64,000 bases of DNA from the NCBI GenBank assembly GCA_946414435.1, contig CAMKOM010000017.1, positions 1 to 64,000 on the forward strand. The letters are read 5' to 3'. A program made the position numbers and the translations under genes. Within the stretch, counting starts at the first letter, position 1. Every line of letters begins with the position of its first letter. Origin of the DNA: an uncultured Bacteroidota bacterium (lineage in GTDB: Bacteria > Bacteroidota > Bacteroidia > Bacteroidales > SZUA-534). The notes under the pieces were generated by a model. That model worked only from the letters and a program-made list of their open reading frames with translations, ran no database searches and had not been told where the DNA came from. This document shows, piece after piece, positions 42,306 through 52,894 of this stretch.

Positions 42306-43148
42306 TTATGATGTTGCGAGAATGCGTATATAATTAAGATTATTCTTTAATGACCATCTGTAATGCCAAACCGTGAACAAACGGCGTAAGACAATAAGAG
42401 ATTTGACAAAGAGAAACTTGCATCGGGGTAGCGTCTTCCTCAAATATATGATATAACTCTGAGAAGTCATGCAAACCTTTCTATAACTGCTTTTTGAACT
42501 GGCACCGTCAAGATGAATAATTCCGTGCTCCGAAAATAAAACGGAACGTAGCCCGTGCTGCTTATAGCGATAACAGATTTCCATATCCTCGTAATACATA
42601 AAGAAATCAGGATCGAACAAACCATATTTCTCTGCAACCCAACGACGAACAAACATATCTGCACCAGAAACATATTCGACATCTTGCTGCGCCCCCTTGA
42701 TAGACGTTGAATCTCCTTTCTCCGCACGAAAGCCAAACTCCCATTGCCATTTTGTGAAGAAACCATGAGAGAAACACGGCTGACGATTCCCGTGCACCAA
42801 AAGAGAACCTATACATGCCACATCATTTGGCATTGAGTCAAAATGATTGACCATGCGTGTTAGAATGCCGTTTTCAACAATGGTATCGCTATTAAGCATT
42901 AAGATATATCTACCCTTAGAATGTTTGAACCCTATGTTGTTAGCGCGACCAAAACCCAAATTATCTCCACTCTCAATAAATGTTATTCCATTGCAAGTCT
43001 CAAAAAAATCTTGGCTTCCATCGGACGAGTCATTATCGACCACTATAATTTCATAATCAATGCCGTTTGTATTACTACGCACACTATCGATGCAGGCCTT
43101 GGTTAATTCAAGAGTATTATAATTTACTATGATAATAGAAAGGTCCAT
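42306..43148 (-). CDS. Glycosyltransferase, GT2
   Basis: A 280-residue GT-A enzyme. The opening LSIIIVNYNTLELTKACID, nucleotide site VVDNDSSDGS near 37-46, GFGRANNIGF, the DXD-like LNSDT near 85 and the catalytic region MYYEDMEICYRYKQHG near 195-210 resemble rhamnosyltransferase-like GT2 enzymes. It should transfer a sugar in the repeat unit. The C-terminal basic stretch may bind membrane. Confidence 0.93.
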   Translation of the reverse strand: MDLSIIIVNYNTLELTKACIDSVRSNTNGIDYEIIVVDNDSSDGSQDFFETCNGITFIESGDNLGFGRANNIGFKHSKGRYILMLNSDTIVENGILTRMVNHFDSMPNDVACIGSLLVHGNRQPCFSHGFFTKWQWEFGFRAEKGDSTSIKGAQQDVEYVSGADMFVRRWVAEKYGLFDPDFFMYYEDMEICYRYKQHGLRSVLFSEHGIIHLDGASSKSSYRKVCMTSQSYIIYLRKTLPRCKFLFVKSLIVLRRLFTVWHYRWSLKNNLNYIRILATS

Positions 43149-43171
43149 TTTTAACTTTCATTAAGTGAATA

Positions 43172-44428
43172 CTATTGGCTATTTTTCGCGTAGTCCAAAA
43201 ATGATAGAACTATATTTAAGATAGGTACATATATCAATTCCATTGAAAGATTCATATAAGGGAAATATGTAAACCCTATCACAATTATTCTAATAAACAG
43301 ACATATCCACACCAATTCGTAAAATGAATAATGTGTTTTTTGCTTTCGCAACAGGAAACTCAGTATTAAAAATATTCCAAAGAAGATTGCCAATGTAACA
43401 TTAGGTCCGAAATCAATATAAAAGTCTCCAACTACCGTATAAAAAATATTCAATGGAATACCTGCCTTTGCAGAGACTTTATCCGCATCGCGAACCGTAG
43501 TTGGATTGTCTCCCATCATATAATCAACAACAGTCAGTGTATTTGAACCACCAGTTCTCCTTGATATATTCCACATATTACTACTAAAATTCAGCATTCC
43601 TTCTCCTGCATATAAACCAAAGGAAGTGGTTGCTTCGATATTAGCAGAAGAAGAGTTTGTCGTGGTAAATCGGAAAATGGAAATCGATATAAAAATAACG
43701 ATAAAAAAAGATAATAATAAGGACCCAATGATTCGTATTCTGCTTCTAACATTGTCATCTATCGATTTAGAAAAAATAAAATATACTGCTAACAAATAAA
43801 GGAAATCAGCAGCAAAAAGAAATCTCGAGCCTGAATTTAAATTACCTAATGAAGGATTAAGAAACGCGCAAAATAACCCTATCAAAAGAAGTTTGTTGGG
43901 GTTGGGCCTTTGAAGAAAGTAAAACAATAATATTGGCGAAAATGTTCGAGCATACTTAGCGTATTTATTCAATATCGCCACGTTGCCTTCAAGTATTTCA
44001 ACTTCAGTTTCATAATTTTCTGCAAAAGAAGAAAGCGACTCGCCTATATGATTTATCGCATAAACCAAATTCGCTAAAAATGGCGCTATTGAAATAATAA
44101 CAATAATCCACGAAAAAATAGTTAATAAACTATAATCGGCATCTACTAAAATGGCAGACCTATCTTCGATACGCGTTAATGGAATAATGTAAAGCAGGAT
44201 ACATACAAATATAAAAACAAATGGTTGTAATGTTAGGTTTGTATATGTTCTAAATTCCCAATTATTACCATTAAGGCCATAAAAAACCAAGGAAAAAACC
44301 GCAGATGCGCACCATATTGCTGATACAAAAATAGAAAGTCGGGATTTCTTTTTCCTTATTAAATGTAATAATAGAAGAGCGTATGCTGCAATATTTATTA
44401 TTAGTATTTGCTGTCCTTCCATAAACAA
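43172..44428 (-). CDS. Wzy-like polysaccharide polymerase
   Basis: A 418-residue integral membrane protein with about eleven hydrophobic helices and a large loop at roughly residues 255-315 (FTTTNSSSANIEATTSFGLY). Length, topology and position next to the flippase fit O-antigen/oligosaccharide repeat-unit polymerases. Sequence conservation in this class is too low for certainty; I infer the role from topology and context. The gene is very AT-rich. Confidence 0.75.
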   Translation of the reverse strand: MFMEGQQILIINIAAYALLLLHLIRKKKSRLSIFVSAIWCASAVFSLVFYGLNGNNWEFRTYTNLTLQPFVFIFVCILLYIIPLTRIEDRSAILVDADYSLLTIFSWIIVIISIAPFLANLVYAINHIGESLSSFAENYETEVEILEGNVAILNKYAKYARTFSPILLFYFLQRPNPNKLLLIGLFCAFLNPSLGNLNSGSRFLFAADFLYLLAVYFIFSKSIDDNVRSRIRIIGSLLLSFFIVIFISISIFRFTTTNSSSANIEATTSFGLYAGEGMLNFSSNMWNISRRTGGSNTLTVVDYMMGDNPTTVRDADKVSAKAGIPLNIFYTVVGDFYIDFGPNVTLAIFFGIFLILSFLLRKQKTHYSFYELVWICLFIRIIVIGFTYFPYMNLSMELIYVPILNIVLSFLDYAKNSQ

Positions 44429-44450
44429 ATATGCTAGGTATTCGCAATTG

Positions 44451-45914
44451 TTATTTGCTTAACCATATTTTCTGAGCCCGACTTATAATCGGCAAAACAT
44501 TAGCCTGCAATATTTTATTCTTTAACAGATTGTATTCTATTATGAAACTATAAATGCAAACAAAGACACATCCTACAAATAGTGCTATCCAATTAGAAAG
44601 CAATCTATTTAACAAACAACAAACTGCTATTGATGGCATATATGCAAGTATTGAAAACATTATTTTTTTAATAGGCAACTTGTAGCCGGTGTATTTTGTC
44701 ACAAAGTATTGGGCAATAACTAAAACAGTAACTTCTGATCCACACCAGACAATTGCAGAACCTACACTTGCTAAAATAGGAACCAATATAATATTCAGTA
44801 ACAATCCAACGCCCGCGCCAACACATGAATTAATAAGAATGGCATTATCTTTCTTCAGTGGCATGAGCATTTGGATAATAATAATCTGTTCGTAGCCTAT
44901 CACCAACATCAAAGGAACAACTATACGCATTGGCAAAACTGCCCCATCATAACCAATACCAGCAATTATTCTAATTATTTGTGGTGTGTATACCTCAAAT
45001 AAAACTATAAGCGGCAAGCAAAACAGCAACAAGCAATCAATAGATTTAACTGTCATGTTTTTAAAATCGTCTGTTTTACCTTCCGCCAAAAGAGAACTCA
45101 TCCGTGGCATCATCACTCCAGTGAAGGCTGTAAAAACAGACATGATTAAAGTATAGAGTCTTGTGGCTGTTCCATAGTATCCAACTTCAACGTCTCCGCA
45201 TTGCGAGCCTAAATAAATGACATTAAACGACGTGTACATTGCTGTCAATATTCGATAAGCGCCAAGAATTATAAAAGGCTTGATATATTGTTGTAAATTA
45301 AGATTCCGAAAAGAAAAGTCGACGAACCGTTTAGAATAAACCAAATTAATAAACGAGTTTACGACAACTGCTAAAGTTGAAAGAAGGAAATATATAACAA
45401 AGTCATTTTCATCTTTAACGAATAGGAAAACAGACGCCACATATACACATCTTACCAAAATAGCCCTAATAGTTATAAAGCGAAAATCTTCCAGACCTTT
45501 AAAAAGCCATTCTATCAATAGTGTATTGCATAAAATCCGAGCCATACCGATATATAGCATCTTACTATGAGAGATAAAGGATGGAATTATAAATGTTAAA
45601 GCCAACAGAACGATAATGGCCAAAAACGTTGTTATAAGGTTAATTATAACAAGACTACTGAATGTTTGCGACAGTTTTTCACGATCGCCTTTTTCTTTGG
45701 CCACTTCCCTGATACCAATAGCACCCATGCCTAACATTGCGAAAATGCAGAAATACTCTATGGTACTATAAGCAAACTGGTAGTTTCCCAAACCTTCTAC
45801 ACCCAAAACACGTGTTACATAAGGGAACGTTATCAGCGGGAACAAGTAACCTGCTACAGTTAGAATAGAACTCCAAACAAAATTCTTTTTAATTGATGAC
45901 ATTGTTCTACTCAA
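44451..45914 (-). CDS. Wzx-like flippase (MOP superfamily)
   Basis: A 487-residue protein with about 12-14 membrane helices. The N-terminus (NFVWSSILTVAGYLFPLITFPYVTRVLGVEGLG) is characteristic of RfbX/Wzx polysaccharide transporters. It should flip undecaprenyl-linked repeat units across the inner membrane for the polymerase 22 bases downstream. Confidence 0.92.
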   Translation of the reverse strand: MSRTMSSIKKNFVWSSILTVAGYLFPLITFPYVTRVLGVEGLGNYQFAYSTIEYFCIFAMLGMGAIGIREVAKEKGDREKLSQTFSSLVIINLITTFLAIIVLLALTFIIPSFISHSKMLYIGMARILCNTLLIEWLFKGLEDFRFITIRAILVRCVYVASVFLFVKDENDFVIYFLLSTLAVVVNSFINLVYSKRFVDFSFRNLNLQQYIKPFIILGAYRILTAMYTSFNVIYLGSQCGDVEVGYYGTATRLYTLIMSVFTAFTGVMMPRMSSLLAEGKTDDFKNMTVKSIDCLLLFCLPLIVLFEVYTPQIIRIIAGIGYDGAVLPMRIVVPLMLVIGYEQIIIIQMLMPLKKDNAILINSCVGAGVGLLLNIILVPILASVGSAIVWCGSEVTVLVIAQYFVTKYTGYKLPIKKIMFSILAYMPSIAVCCLLNRLLSNWIALFVGCVFVCIYSFIIEYNLLKNKILQANVLPIISRAQKIWLSK

Positions 45915-45969
45915 TCGTATAAATTCATCACTTATATGCTAACTCAAATAAAGAACCTCAACGGCAATA

Positions 45970-47238
45970 TTAAAAATTCTTCTTTACCATATCCATGGCC
46001 GCACCTATTGCAACATCCATATTATAATACTCCCAGTCAGCAAAACGCCCGGTAAAATAGAATTTGACCGGTGCAAGTTTAGCTTTTAAAGACTGAATCA
46101 TATTGCGTGTATTGCCATTTTGGATGGGATAAGTATACTTATTATACTGATGGTCGATATATATAGGATTGAATGGTATATACTTTAGATTCTCCAATAT
46201 CTCTTCCTTGTTTATTTCATCTGTGAATTCGACTGTCGCTGTAATCCTATTTCTGCACATTATTTCCGCCGCGTTATTACTTTCCGAGAAATTACCTGTG
46301 CAAATAATACGATGACTTTTATGGCTTCTACTAGGTTGATATATCCAACTATATGGATTTTTATCAATTTCACAAAATACAGATGTGGTTCCATGATAAT
46401 CTAAAGAATTAATGGCAGGTTTAAACTCATCAACATTTACACCTTTTATCATGTTTATCATATCTTTAATATTGCCACAGAACACAATTTTATCAAATGA
46501 TTCACCCTGTATAATCCAATTTTTGCCATCAAAAACAATCTCAGCAATCCGACTATTATACTGTATGTCAAATCCTTCCGCCAACTTATCTGCAATATGT
46601 TGAGAACCATTTGTTTTCTCATACCAAAATGTGGAATGCACAAACTGTTTTTCTTCAACTCTTTTTGCGTTATTATCTCTCATTTCTTGAGTTGTGGGCA
46701 TAGGCAATTTCCCTTCCATCCACGACATGGGAATCGTTGACAGGTTACATCTCCACACCTTTTCGTTGTATGGTTGGAAATACAAATCATAAAGGGTTTT
46801 GCCAAATCGCCATCGCAAGAAATCGCCGAAACTATCGTAGTCAGTAAATCCTGCATTCAGCCCTTTTATTTTATCTATTTCATTCAGGTCCTCGTAAAAC
46901 GATTTTTGCGTTCTCTCATCCAATAAGTAAATATGGTTTTCTATGGGATATGGTATTTTATCACCATTCTCCATATACACCACAGCATTCCTATCAGCCT
47001 TGGTAAATTCTAATGTACGGTTAAACTTGCTCCAGAACCAATCAAGCACATCTTCTCGTTTACTATTGAATACGTGACCTCCACATATATGGAAAAGACT
47101 TCCATTGACCTGCTTGCATTTTATAAGGCCACCGGGCTTTAAATCTTTCTCAAAAATCTTTATTTGATATTTATTTTTGAGAAAATGAGCCGTGCTAAGT
47201 CCGGAAATACCTGCTCCAATAATTGCGATTTTTCCCAT
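45970..47238 (-). CDS. FAD-dependent UDP-galactopyranose mutase-like protein
   Basis: A 422-residue flavoprotein. The dinucleotide-binding start IAIIGAGISGLSTAHFLK and the segments KIFEKDLKPGGLIK, GGHVFNSK and YPIQNGNTRNMI fit the UDP-galactopyranose mutase/amine-oxidase-like group of polysaccharide loci. True mutases have fixed active-site arginines that I cannot place with certainty, so the product may be UDP-Galf or another rearranged sugar. It is followed by two bases to the next gene. Confidence 0.8.
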   Translation of the reverse strand: MGKIAIIGAGISGLSTAHFLKNKYQIKIFEKDLKPGGLIKCKQVNGSLFHICGGHVFNSKREDVLDWFWSKFNRTLEFTKADRNAVVYMENGDKIPYPIENHIYLLDERTQKSFYEDLNEIDKIKGLNAGFTDYDSFGDFLRWRFGKTLYDLYFQPYNEKVWRCNLSTIPMSWMEGKLPMPTTQEMRDNNAKRVEEKQFVHSTFWYEKTNGSQHIADKLAEGFDIQYNSRIAEIVFDGKNWIIQGESFDKIVFCGNIKDMINMIKGVNVDEFKPAINSLDYHGTTSVFCEIDKNPYSWIYQPSRSHKSHRIICTGNFSESNNAAEIMCRNRITATVEFTDEINKEEILENLKYIPFNPIYIDHQYNKYTYPIQNGNTRNMIQSLKAKLAPVKFYFTGRFADWEYYNMDVAIGAAMDMVKKNF

Positions 47239-47240
47239 TA

Positions 47241-48212
47241 TTATATATCCGTTAAGGCCTGTAGCAATTGTTTGCAGCGAACAGAAGTATAATGTTTTGT
47301 TAAATAATCGGAATATTGCTTCATATTCACTTCTGCCGACAGAGCATAATCCATTTTTTCTTCAAACTGACTATAAGTCAATATACTTGGGCAAAACTTA
47401 TTTAACTCAAAATAATCTGTATCCGAGTTAGCTGGATAACGAGCAATTATATGGCAACCACATGCAATAAGTTCAAGAAAACGCGGCGTCAATTGGTTGA
47501 AGCCATTTGTGCGATTTTCATCATCGTCCATGCCAGGTGTGCCGTAAAGTCCCACTCGCCCACTTCGCATTAATGCCATGTACTTATCTCGTGTATCGAT
47601 ATCGCCAATTGCTTGTCCATCAGAAGTATAATAATCGAACCGGTCATTTTTTTGTATGCGATATACATAATTAAAGTTTTTATGACTGGCAGCATATCTC
47701 TTTACAAAATCCAATAACACGGGGTTCTGTCTCCCCATCATTACAAGGTCATACTTCTTTTCATAATTAGTTTGCTCACTTATTTGATATTTATCAGAAA
47801 TACTTAGTGCTAAATGTTGAATATTCAAAGGACAGTTATTTGATTTTAAATAGTCGTAGACTTCCCTACTTGATACAAATACAATCTTGTTCTTGTTATA
47901 CCTTTTGTAGAATTTATTAAGTTTTTCATCTCCTCTCAGATAGAAATCAACAATGCATGGTATGATATTGCTTTTATTATTTGCGTTGCTATTTCGTAAA
48001 GGGTTCATGTCAAATCTAAAAGCTGGTTCTGATGTTTGCAGCAATGATGGCATAAATGGAACACGTGCTATGTAGCGATTATATATATTCTTATTCTCAT
48101 AGTAAAAAGGCAATTTGAGTGCCTGAGAAAACACATTTTCCCATTCAAACACTAAATCCCAAAATGGCTTTGTGTTATAGTTTCTAGATGTGATTATATA
48201 TTTTAAATTCAT
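47241..48212 (-). CDS. Glycosyltransferase-like protein
   Basis: A 323-residue soluble protein with the shape of a GT-B glycosyltransferase. The second half has YDLVMMGRQNPVLLDFVKRY, GLYGTPGMDDDENRTNGFNQ and the donor-site-like FLELIACGCHIIARYP near 255-270. I place it in the CgeB/GT1-like group by this C-terminal pattern. A donor cannot be named. It lies 11 bases downstream of wecC. Confidence 0.75.
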   Translation of the reverse strand: MNLKYIITSRNYNTKPFWDLVFEWENVFSQALKLPFYYENKNIYNRYIARVPFMPSLLQTSEPAFRFDMNPLRNSNANNKSNIIPCIVDFYLRGDEKLNKFYKRYNKNKIVFVSSREVYDYLKSNNCPLNIQHLALSISDKYQISEQTNYEKKYDLVMMGRQNPVLLDFVKRYAASHKNFNYVYRIQKNDRFDYYTSDGQAIGDIDTRDKYMALMRSGRVGLYGTPGMDDDENRTNGFNQLTPRFLELIACGCHIIARYPANSDTDYFELNKFCPSILTYSQFEEKMDYALSAEVNMKQYSDYLTKHYTSVRCKQLLQALTDI

Positions 48213-48223
48213 TTACTACATCT

Positions 48224-49447
48224 TTAAATATGGTATACACCTTCCAACGGGCAAATATTGTGGCAATCCAATATAACCTTCCCCTTCAACTTGTCCCAAT
48301 TCTGCTTGATATGGTCGTGCTTCACCATAATGACAACCATATCAACTTCATTCAGGAATTGGTCGAAGTCCAAAATCTGATTTTGGACAATTGCTTTGTT
48401 GGTAAAGAATGGGTCGAAGCATTTAAGCGGGCGGGCCAAATGGCGCTCTTGAATGTCGAGCATTTGAAGAGTAGGACTCTCGCGCACATCGTCAACATTC
48501 TCTTTGTAGGTTAAGCCATACAACCCCACTCGTCGATTATCAGTTATGTTGCGCTCTTTCATTATCTCATAAATGCGCTCCAAAACAAATGTTGGTTGGC
48601 TATCGTTGGTCTTCATACTCTCATCGATAACTTTCGCCAACTGGGGGTAGTCGCCGACCAAGAACCATGGGTCAACTGAAATGCAGTGGCCGCCTACTCC
48701 TGGGCCTGGCTGAAGAATGTTCACACGCGGGTGCATATTGCAGATTTTGATAATCTCGTATACATCCATGTTGTCATGTCGGCATATTCTGGCCAACTCG
48801 TTGGCAAATGCAATGTTCACGGCACGAAATGTATTTTCCACCACTTTGGTCATTTCCGCCGTACGAATATCGGTTACAACAATTTCGCCCTGACAGAACG
48901 TTGCGTAATAACTCTTGACTTTCTCGCCAATCTCCTTGTTATCGGCTCCTATGGTGCGATTGTTATGCAACAACTCGTAAACCATATTGCCTGGAATAAT
49001 GCGTTCGGGCGCATGCACTAGATTAATATCTTCACCTATTTTGAGTCCATCGGCTTCAACAACTGGGCGCACAAATCTGTCGATAGTGCCTGGGCTAACT
49101 GTTGATTCAATTACTACGGTTGCACCCTTGGGGCATACCTTCATTATTTCTTTCACAGCCGCCACCACATAGCAAGCATCAACCTTTTTGCTGAATTTGT
49201 CATATGGCGTGGGCACCGACACAATGTACATATCGGTCTTCTGGTATTCGGTGGTGAATTTAATGCCTTTGGCAATGGCCGCTTGAAAAAGTTCGTCCAA
49301 TCCATCTTCTTTGAATGTGGTCTTGCCTGCATTCAGTGTCGCTACCAACTCTTTATTGTAGTCTGTTCCGATAACATCGACACCATGCGAAGCCATCATT
49401 AATGCTGTGGGCAACCCTATGTAGCCCAATCCAATTACGTTTATCAT
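48224..49447 (-). CDS. wecC: UDP-N-acetyl-D-mannosamine dehydrogenase
   Basis: A 407-residue UDP-sugar 6-dehydrogenase. It opens INVIGLGYIGLPTALMMASH, has VVIESTVSPGT, and the catalytic cysteine in GVGGHCISVDPWFLVGDYPQ near 255-275; the PWFLV ending is typical of WecC rather than UDP-Glc or UDP-GlcNAc enzymes. It oxidises UDP-ManNAc to UDP-ManNAcA with NAD. wecB, which provides UDP-ManNAc, is 12 bases upstream. Both genes are less AT-rich than the inner polysaccharide genes. Confidence 0.93.
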   Translation of the reverse strand: MINVIGLGYIGLPTALMMASHGVDVIGTDYNKELVATLNAGKTTFKEDGLDELFQAAIAKGIKFTTEYQKTDMYIVSVPTPYDKFSKKVDACYVVAAVKEIMKVCPKGATVVIESTVSPGTIDRFVRPVVEADGLKIGEDINLVHAPERIIPGNMVYELLHNNRTIGADNKEIGEKVKSYYATFCQGEIVVTDIRTAEMTKVVENTFRAVNIAFANELARICRHDNMDVYEIIKICNMHPRVNILQPGPGVGGHCISVDPWFLVGDYPQLAKVIDESMKTNDSQPTFVLERIYEIMKERNITDNRRVGLYGLTYKENVDDVRESPTLQMLDIQERHLARPLKCFDPFFTNKAIVQNQILDFDQFLNEVDMVVIMVKHDHIKQNWDKLKGKVILDCHNICPLEGVYHI

Positions 49448-49459
49448 ATTAGTATTCTA

Positions 49460-50608
49460 TTATTTCAATGCTTCAACAATTCTCTCACACGCCATTCCGT
49501 CCCCATAAGGATTCACGGCTTGGCTCATCTTATCGTAATAAACGGAATCATCCAATAGTCGGCTAACCTCACTCACAATCAAGTCATGATTGGTGCCAAC
49601 AAGTTTCACTGTTCCCGCATCAAGAGCTTCGGGCCGCTCGGTGGTATTACGCATAACAAGCACCGGCTTGCCCAAACCAGGTGCTTCCTCTTGTATGCCG
49701 CCGCTGTCGGTAAGCACTACGGTGCTTTTCTCCATCAGATATACAAATTCAAGGTACTGCAGCGGCTCAATGAAAAAAAAGTTATGGTATACGGTCAAAT
49801 CATCGCCAAACACTTCGTGAATGGGTTTTCTGACATTGGGATTCAAGTGCATTGGATATACAAAATCGACATCGGGGTATTTTTCACTTAAATCTTCCAT
49901 GGCGGTTACCATGCTAATGAACCCATCGCCGAAATTTTCTCTGCGGTGCCCTGTTATCAATACTAGTTTTCGGCCATTGGCAAGTCGAGTTACATCGTAG
50001 CCTGCATTGGCAAGCACCTTTACTTGTTCGTCGGCAAGAGCCTTATCGCTCTTCAGTTTGTTCACCACCAAGTGTAAGGCATCGATAACCGTGTTGCCTG
50101 TCACATAGATTTTGCCTTGTGCTTTCTCTTCTTCAAGATTCTTTTTTGAAAGCGGTGTGGGTGCGAAATTGTAAGTGGCTATGCGCCCCGTTATCTGTCG
50201 GTTCATCTCTTCGGGCCATGGACTGTAAATGTTCCGTGTCCGCAAACCCGCCTCAACGTGCCCTACAGGAATCTGCTGGTAGAAGGCCGCTAAGGCCGCG
50301 GCTGTGCTTGTTGTGGTGTCGCCATGCACAAGCACCACATCGGGTTGGACTTTTGAAAGCACATCGCGCATTCCCGTGAGCACACGCGCTGTAACATCGT
50401 ACAAGTCCTGCCCTTGTTTCATTATGTTTAGGTCATAGTCTGGTGTCACATCAAAAATGCGTAGCACCTGGTCTAACATTTCGCGGTGCTGGCCAGTCAC
50501 ACATACTATGGTCTCAAACTCTTTAGGGTGTTTCTGGAACTCTTTAACCAATGGGCACATCTTTATTGCCTCTGGTCGCGTTCCAAAAACGAGCATTATT
50601 TTTTTCAT
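49460..50608 (-). CDS. wecB: UDP-N-acetylglucosamine 2-epimerase
   Basis: A 382-residue non-hydrolysing 2-epimerase starting MKKIMLVFGTRPEAIKMCPL; an in-frame TTG two codons upstream is ignored. GHVEAGLRT near 115, TGHRREN near 205 and the SGGIQEEAPGLGKPVLVMR block near 285 are all present. It converts UDP-GlcNAc to UDP-ManNAc, the substrate of wecC. As the most upstream gene of the minus-strand cluster it may head the polysaccharide operon. Confidence 0.96.
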   Translation of the reverse strand: MKKIMLVFGTRPEAIKMCPLVKEFQKHPKEFETIVCVTGQHREMLDQVLRIFDVTPDYDLNIMKQGQDLYDVTARVLTGMRDVLSKVQPDVVLVHGDTTTSTAAALAAFYQQIPVGHVEAGLRTRNIYSPWPEEMNRQITGRIATYNFAPTPLSKKNLEEEKAQGKIYVTGNTVIDALHLVVNKLKSDKALADEQVKVLANAGYDVTRLANGRKLVLITGHRRENFGDGFISMVTAMEDLSEKYPDVDFVYPMHLNPNVRKPIHEVFGDDLTVYHNFFFIEPLQYLEFVYLMEKSTVVLTDSGGIQEEAPGLGKPVLVMRNTTERPEALDAGTVKLVGTNHDLIVSEVSRLLDDSVYYDKMSQAVNPYGDGMACERIVEALK

Positions 50609-50811
50609 ATTCAATTCGTTGCTTTTAGTAATTGCTTAGTGTCACTGTCTTTGCTATACGTTTGTTATTTGAAGCGTTTTCTATCATGAATGGTTAATAT
50701 GATTTTGGAATGGTATAGTGATAATTTATTGGAGGAAGATGGTAGGGAATGTTGAGAGATTAAAGTGCTTAAATTATATTATAAAGCAAGGGTATATCTC
50801 TATTCCAATTA

Positions 50812-52875
50812 TTATTTATTGTCATTTGCTTTTTCTACAATTCTATGTAAATCTTGTTTGCTTTTATATTGCGCCGTTAATTCATTTCTCTTAAATTCCA
50901 ATCTATCTAATAAGTACTTGTGTCTCAATTCAAAATCATCAAAAATAGAACTCCAAGTTCGAACGAAAATATCATAATGTTGTCCAAAATCATCTACATG
51001 TTGTATTAAGTTTTTCTTTCCCCACGTTTTATTCGTGTCCATCTCCCTTTTTATATAACCACTACTGTCAAACTCATTACCTATGAGAATGAATGTCCAT
51101 GATGCATCTGGAGAATTAAAACGAGGTTCTGAATATATCAAACTCATATAAGTTTTTATTTGGCTTACTTCTATTTCACCGAGTTTAACATTAGGTCGCT
51201 TAAGTTCCACAACAATGTTTTCAATTGTATTGCTAATCTTATTTTGTCGAAATGCGAATATATCCATTTCCTTATTGGCATCTGGATGTTTTATTTTAAC
51301 CTCATTAATCTTGCTTTTACTAATACCTTTAACCTCTTTATTTATTTTTTGCAAATATGATTCCAATGCTTGTTGAAAATCCGGCTCTGCTTCAGTAACA
51401 ATATTATAGTTTTCTCCAAAAAGCCAAAATGCAGATGACACCATCGCTTGAATGTCTGACACTTCGTATGCATTTAACGATTTGTCAAACACCATCGCTT
51501 TCAAAGCTGATACTACCTTCAATCTGCCTTGCAACATATCAATTGTATTTGTAATCTGTGATAGTTCTGTTGTTTCAAGAATTAGAGCAAGTTTATTTCT
51601 TTCCTCATCCGTCATTTTTGTAATTCTATCAAGTATGACCAAAAGATCATTACGTTTATTAGTCTGCAATAAGAGTTGCAAACATCCAATCAATGCTTTT
51701 GCCTGATCTTCTTCAAGATTAGTGAATATTCTAGGTTGCACCGAATAAATGCCTATCACCGTTTCTTTCAATTCAGTATATAATGGCATTTCGTATTCAT
51801 TTTTTGGCTCCTCAACAACACCTTTTTTCACATATTTGTTCCAAAGTTCTATTCCTCCCACATCTGTAATGAATACCTTTTGTTTGTCTAATAGCCAATC
51901 TGAAATGATCTTCCATAAATCCTTAAATACCTTATCTTTGTTTGTTTTCTTGACTATGGATTCAGGAAAATCTATGCTAATCTGTAATTCGTTTTTATTA
52001 TTTGCTTCTCGCAAAGGAGAAAAATATTCAAAATAAGAAGAAGATACATAAACACTATGATGGAAGCCTGTATCTTTTTTATTCAATTTCGTTGTTTCTT
52101 CGTATCGTTCAATTCCTTCATCATTCAAATAGTATACACAATAGTTCTCCTTCATTTTTTCATGCCAGCGAATAAATGTCAGTGTAAATTTTTGCCATAC
52201 ATTTAACTCCTCGTCATAAAGAGATACATCTTTGATATCAGTTTCTGCAATAAAAATATTGAAATCAATATATTCCCCATTAACCGATAGTGTATATCCA
52301 CGGTTTTCATTAAGTTTAAGGAATACTGCAAATTCTTTTTGAAGATAGCTTAAGAAATCTTTTGACTCAAAGAATGCTGAATTCAATTTCACATTAAAGA
52401 ATTTGACTTCTGTACCTGTATTAGTGCCATAAACTATTTTTAACCCTCCGTCATCTGCATGATCATTATAATGGTCATTATCATCACCGTTAATAGTTAT
52501 AGTGTGCTGCAACAATTTGTCATTTTCTTTATAAACCGACACCCACTCTGCACCTGTTGCAAAACAATTAAAAGCATAGCGGCCCTTCCCTTTATTCCCC
52601 TTAACCTGCGAACTCCATTGAAAAGACTTTTTCTTTACAGAATCTTGATATCGGCCAAAGGTATCTGACAATGTAGAACGATTAATACCATCTCCATCAT
52701 CTTTTATTACTAAAGACGTAATTGCACCTAACTCGGATGCCATATACTCCACTGATATATGCTTGGCATGCGCATCAAAGCCGTTCCAAATATATTCACA
52801 AATGGCTTTGTTAACATCACTCGTCACACCACTTTTGATGCTATTGTCTGTTACTGTCACTTTATTTTTAGCCAT
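50812..52875 (-). CDS. GHKL ATPase with nuclease-like C-terminal domain
   Basis: A 687-residue protein. The N-terminal HSP90-like ATPase is clear: N-box Asn31 in CEYIWNGFDA, the metal/adenine motif DDGDGI at 59-64, and the lid GNKGKG at 93-98. The middle 400 residues are mixed helical. The C-terminal domain has EMDIF (Asp538), then VELKRP at 556-561 (Glu557, Lys559), the D...ExK pattern of PD-(D/E)XK nucleases. It resembles MORC/HSP90-like ATPases fused to nucleases that are associated with phage defence; that link is inference. It is the last gene of a five-gene minus-strand run, 19 bases after the Abi-alpha-like gene. Confidence 0.85.
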   Translation of the reverse strand: MAKNKVTVTDNSIKSGVTSDVNKAICEYIWNGFDAHAKHISVEYMASELGAITSLVIKDDGDGINRSTLSDTFGRYQDSVKKKSFQWSSQVKGNKGKGRYAFNCFATGAEWVSVYKENDKLLQHTITINGDDNDHYNDHADDGGLKIVYGTNTGTEVKFFNVKLNSAFFESKDFLSYLQKEFAVFLKLNENRGYTLSVNGEYIDFNIFIAETDIKDVSLYDEELNVWQKFTLTFIRWHEKMKENYCVYYLNDEGIERYEETTKLNKKDTGFHHSVYVSSSYFEYFSPLREANNKNELQISIDFPESIVKKTNKDKVFKDLWKIISDWLLDKQKVFITDVGGIELWNKYVKKGVVEEPKNEYEMPLYTELKETVIGIYSVQPRIFTNLEEDQAKALIGCLQLLLQTNKRNDLLVILDRITKMTDEERNKLALILETTELSQITNTIDMLQGRLKVVSALKAMVFDKSLNAYEVSDIQAMVSSAFWLFGENYNIVTEAEPDFQQALESYLQKINKEVKGISKSKINEVKIKHPDANKEMDIFAFRQNKISNTIENIVVELKRPNVKLGEIEVSQIKTYMSLIYSEPRFNSPDASWTFILIGNEFDSSGYIKREMDTNKTWGKKNLIQHVDDFGQHYDIFVRTWSSIFDDFELRHKYLLDRLEFKRNELTAQYKSKQDLHRIVEKANDNK

Positions 52876-52894
52876 AACGAATTGCTATTATAAA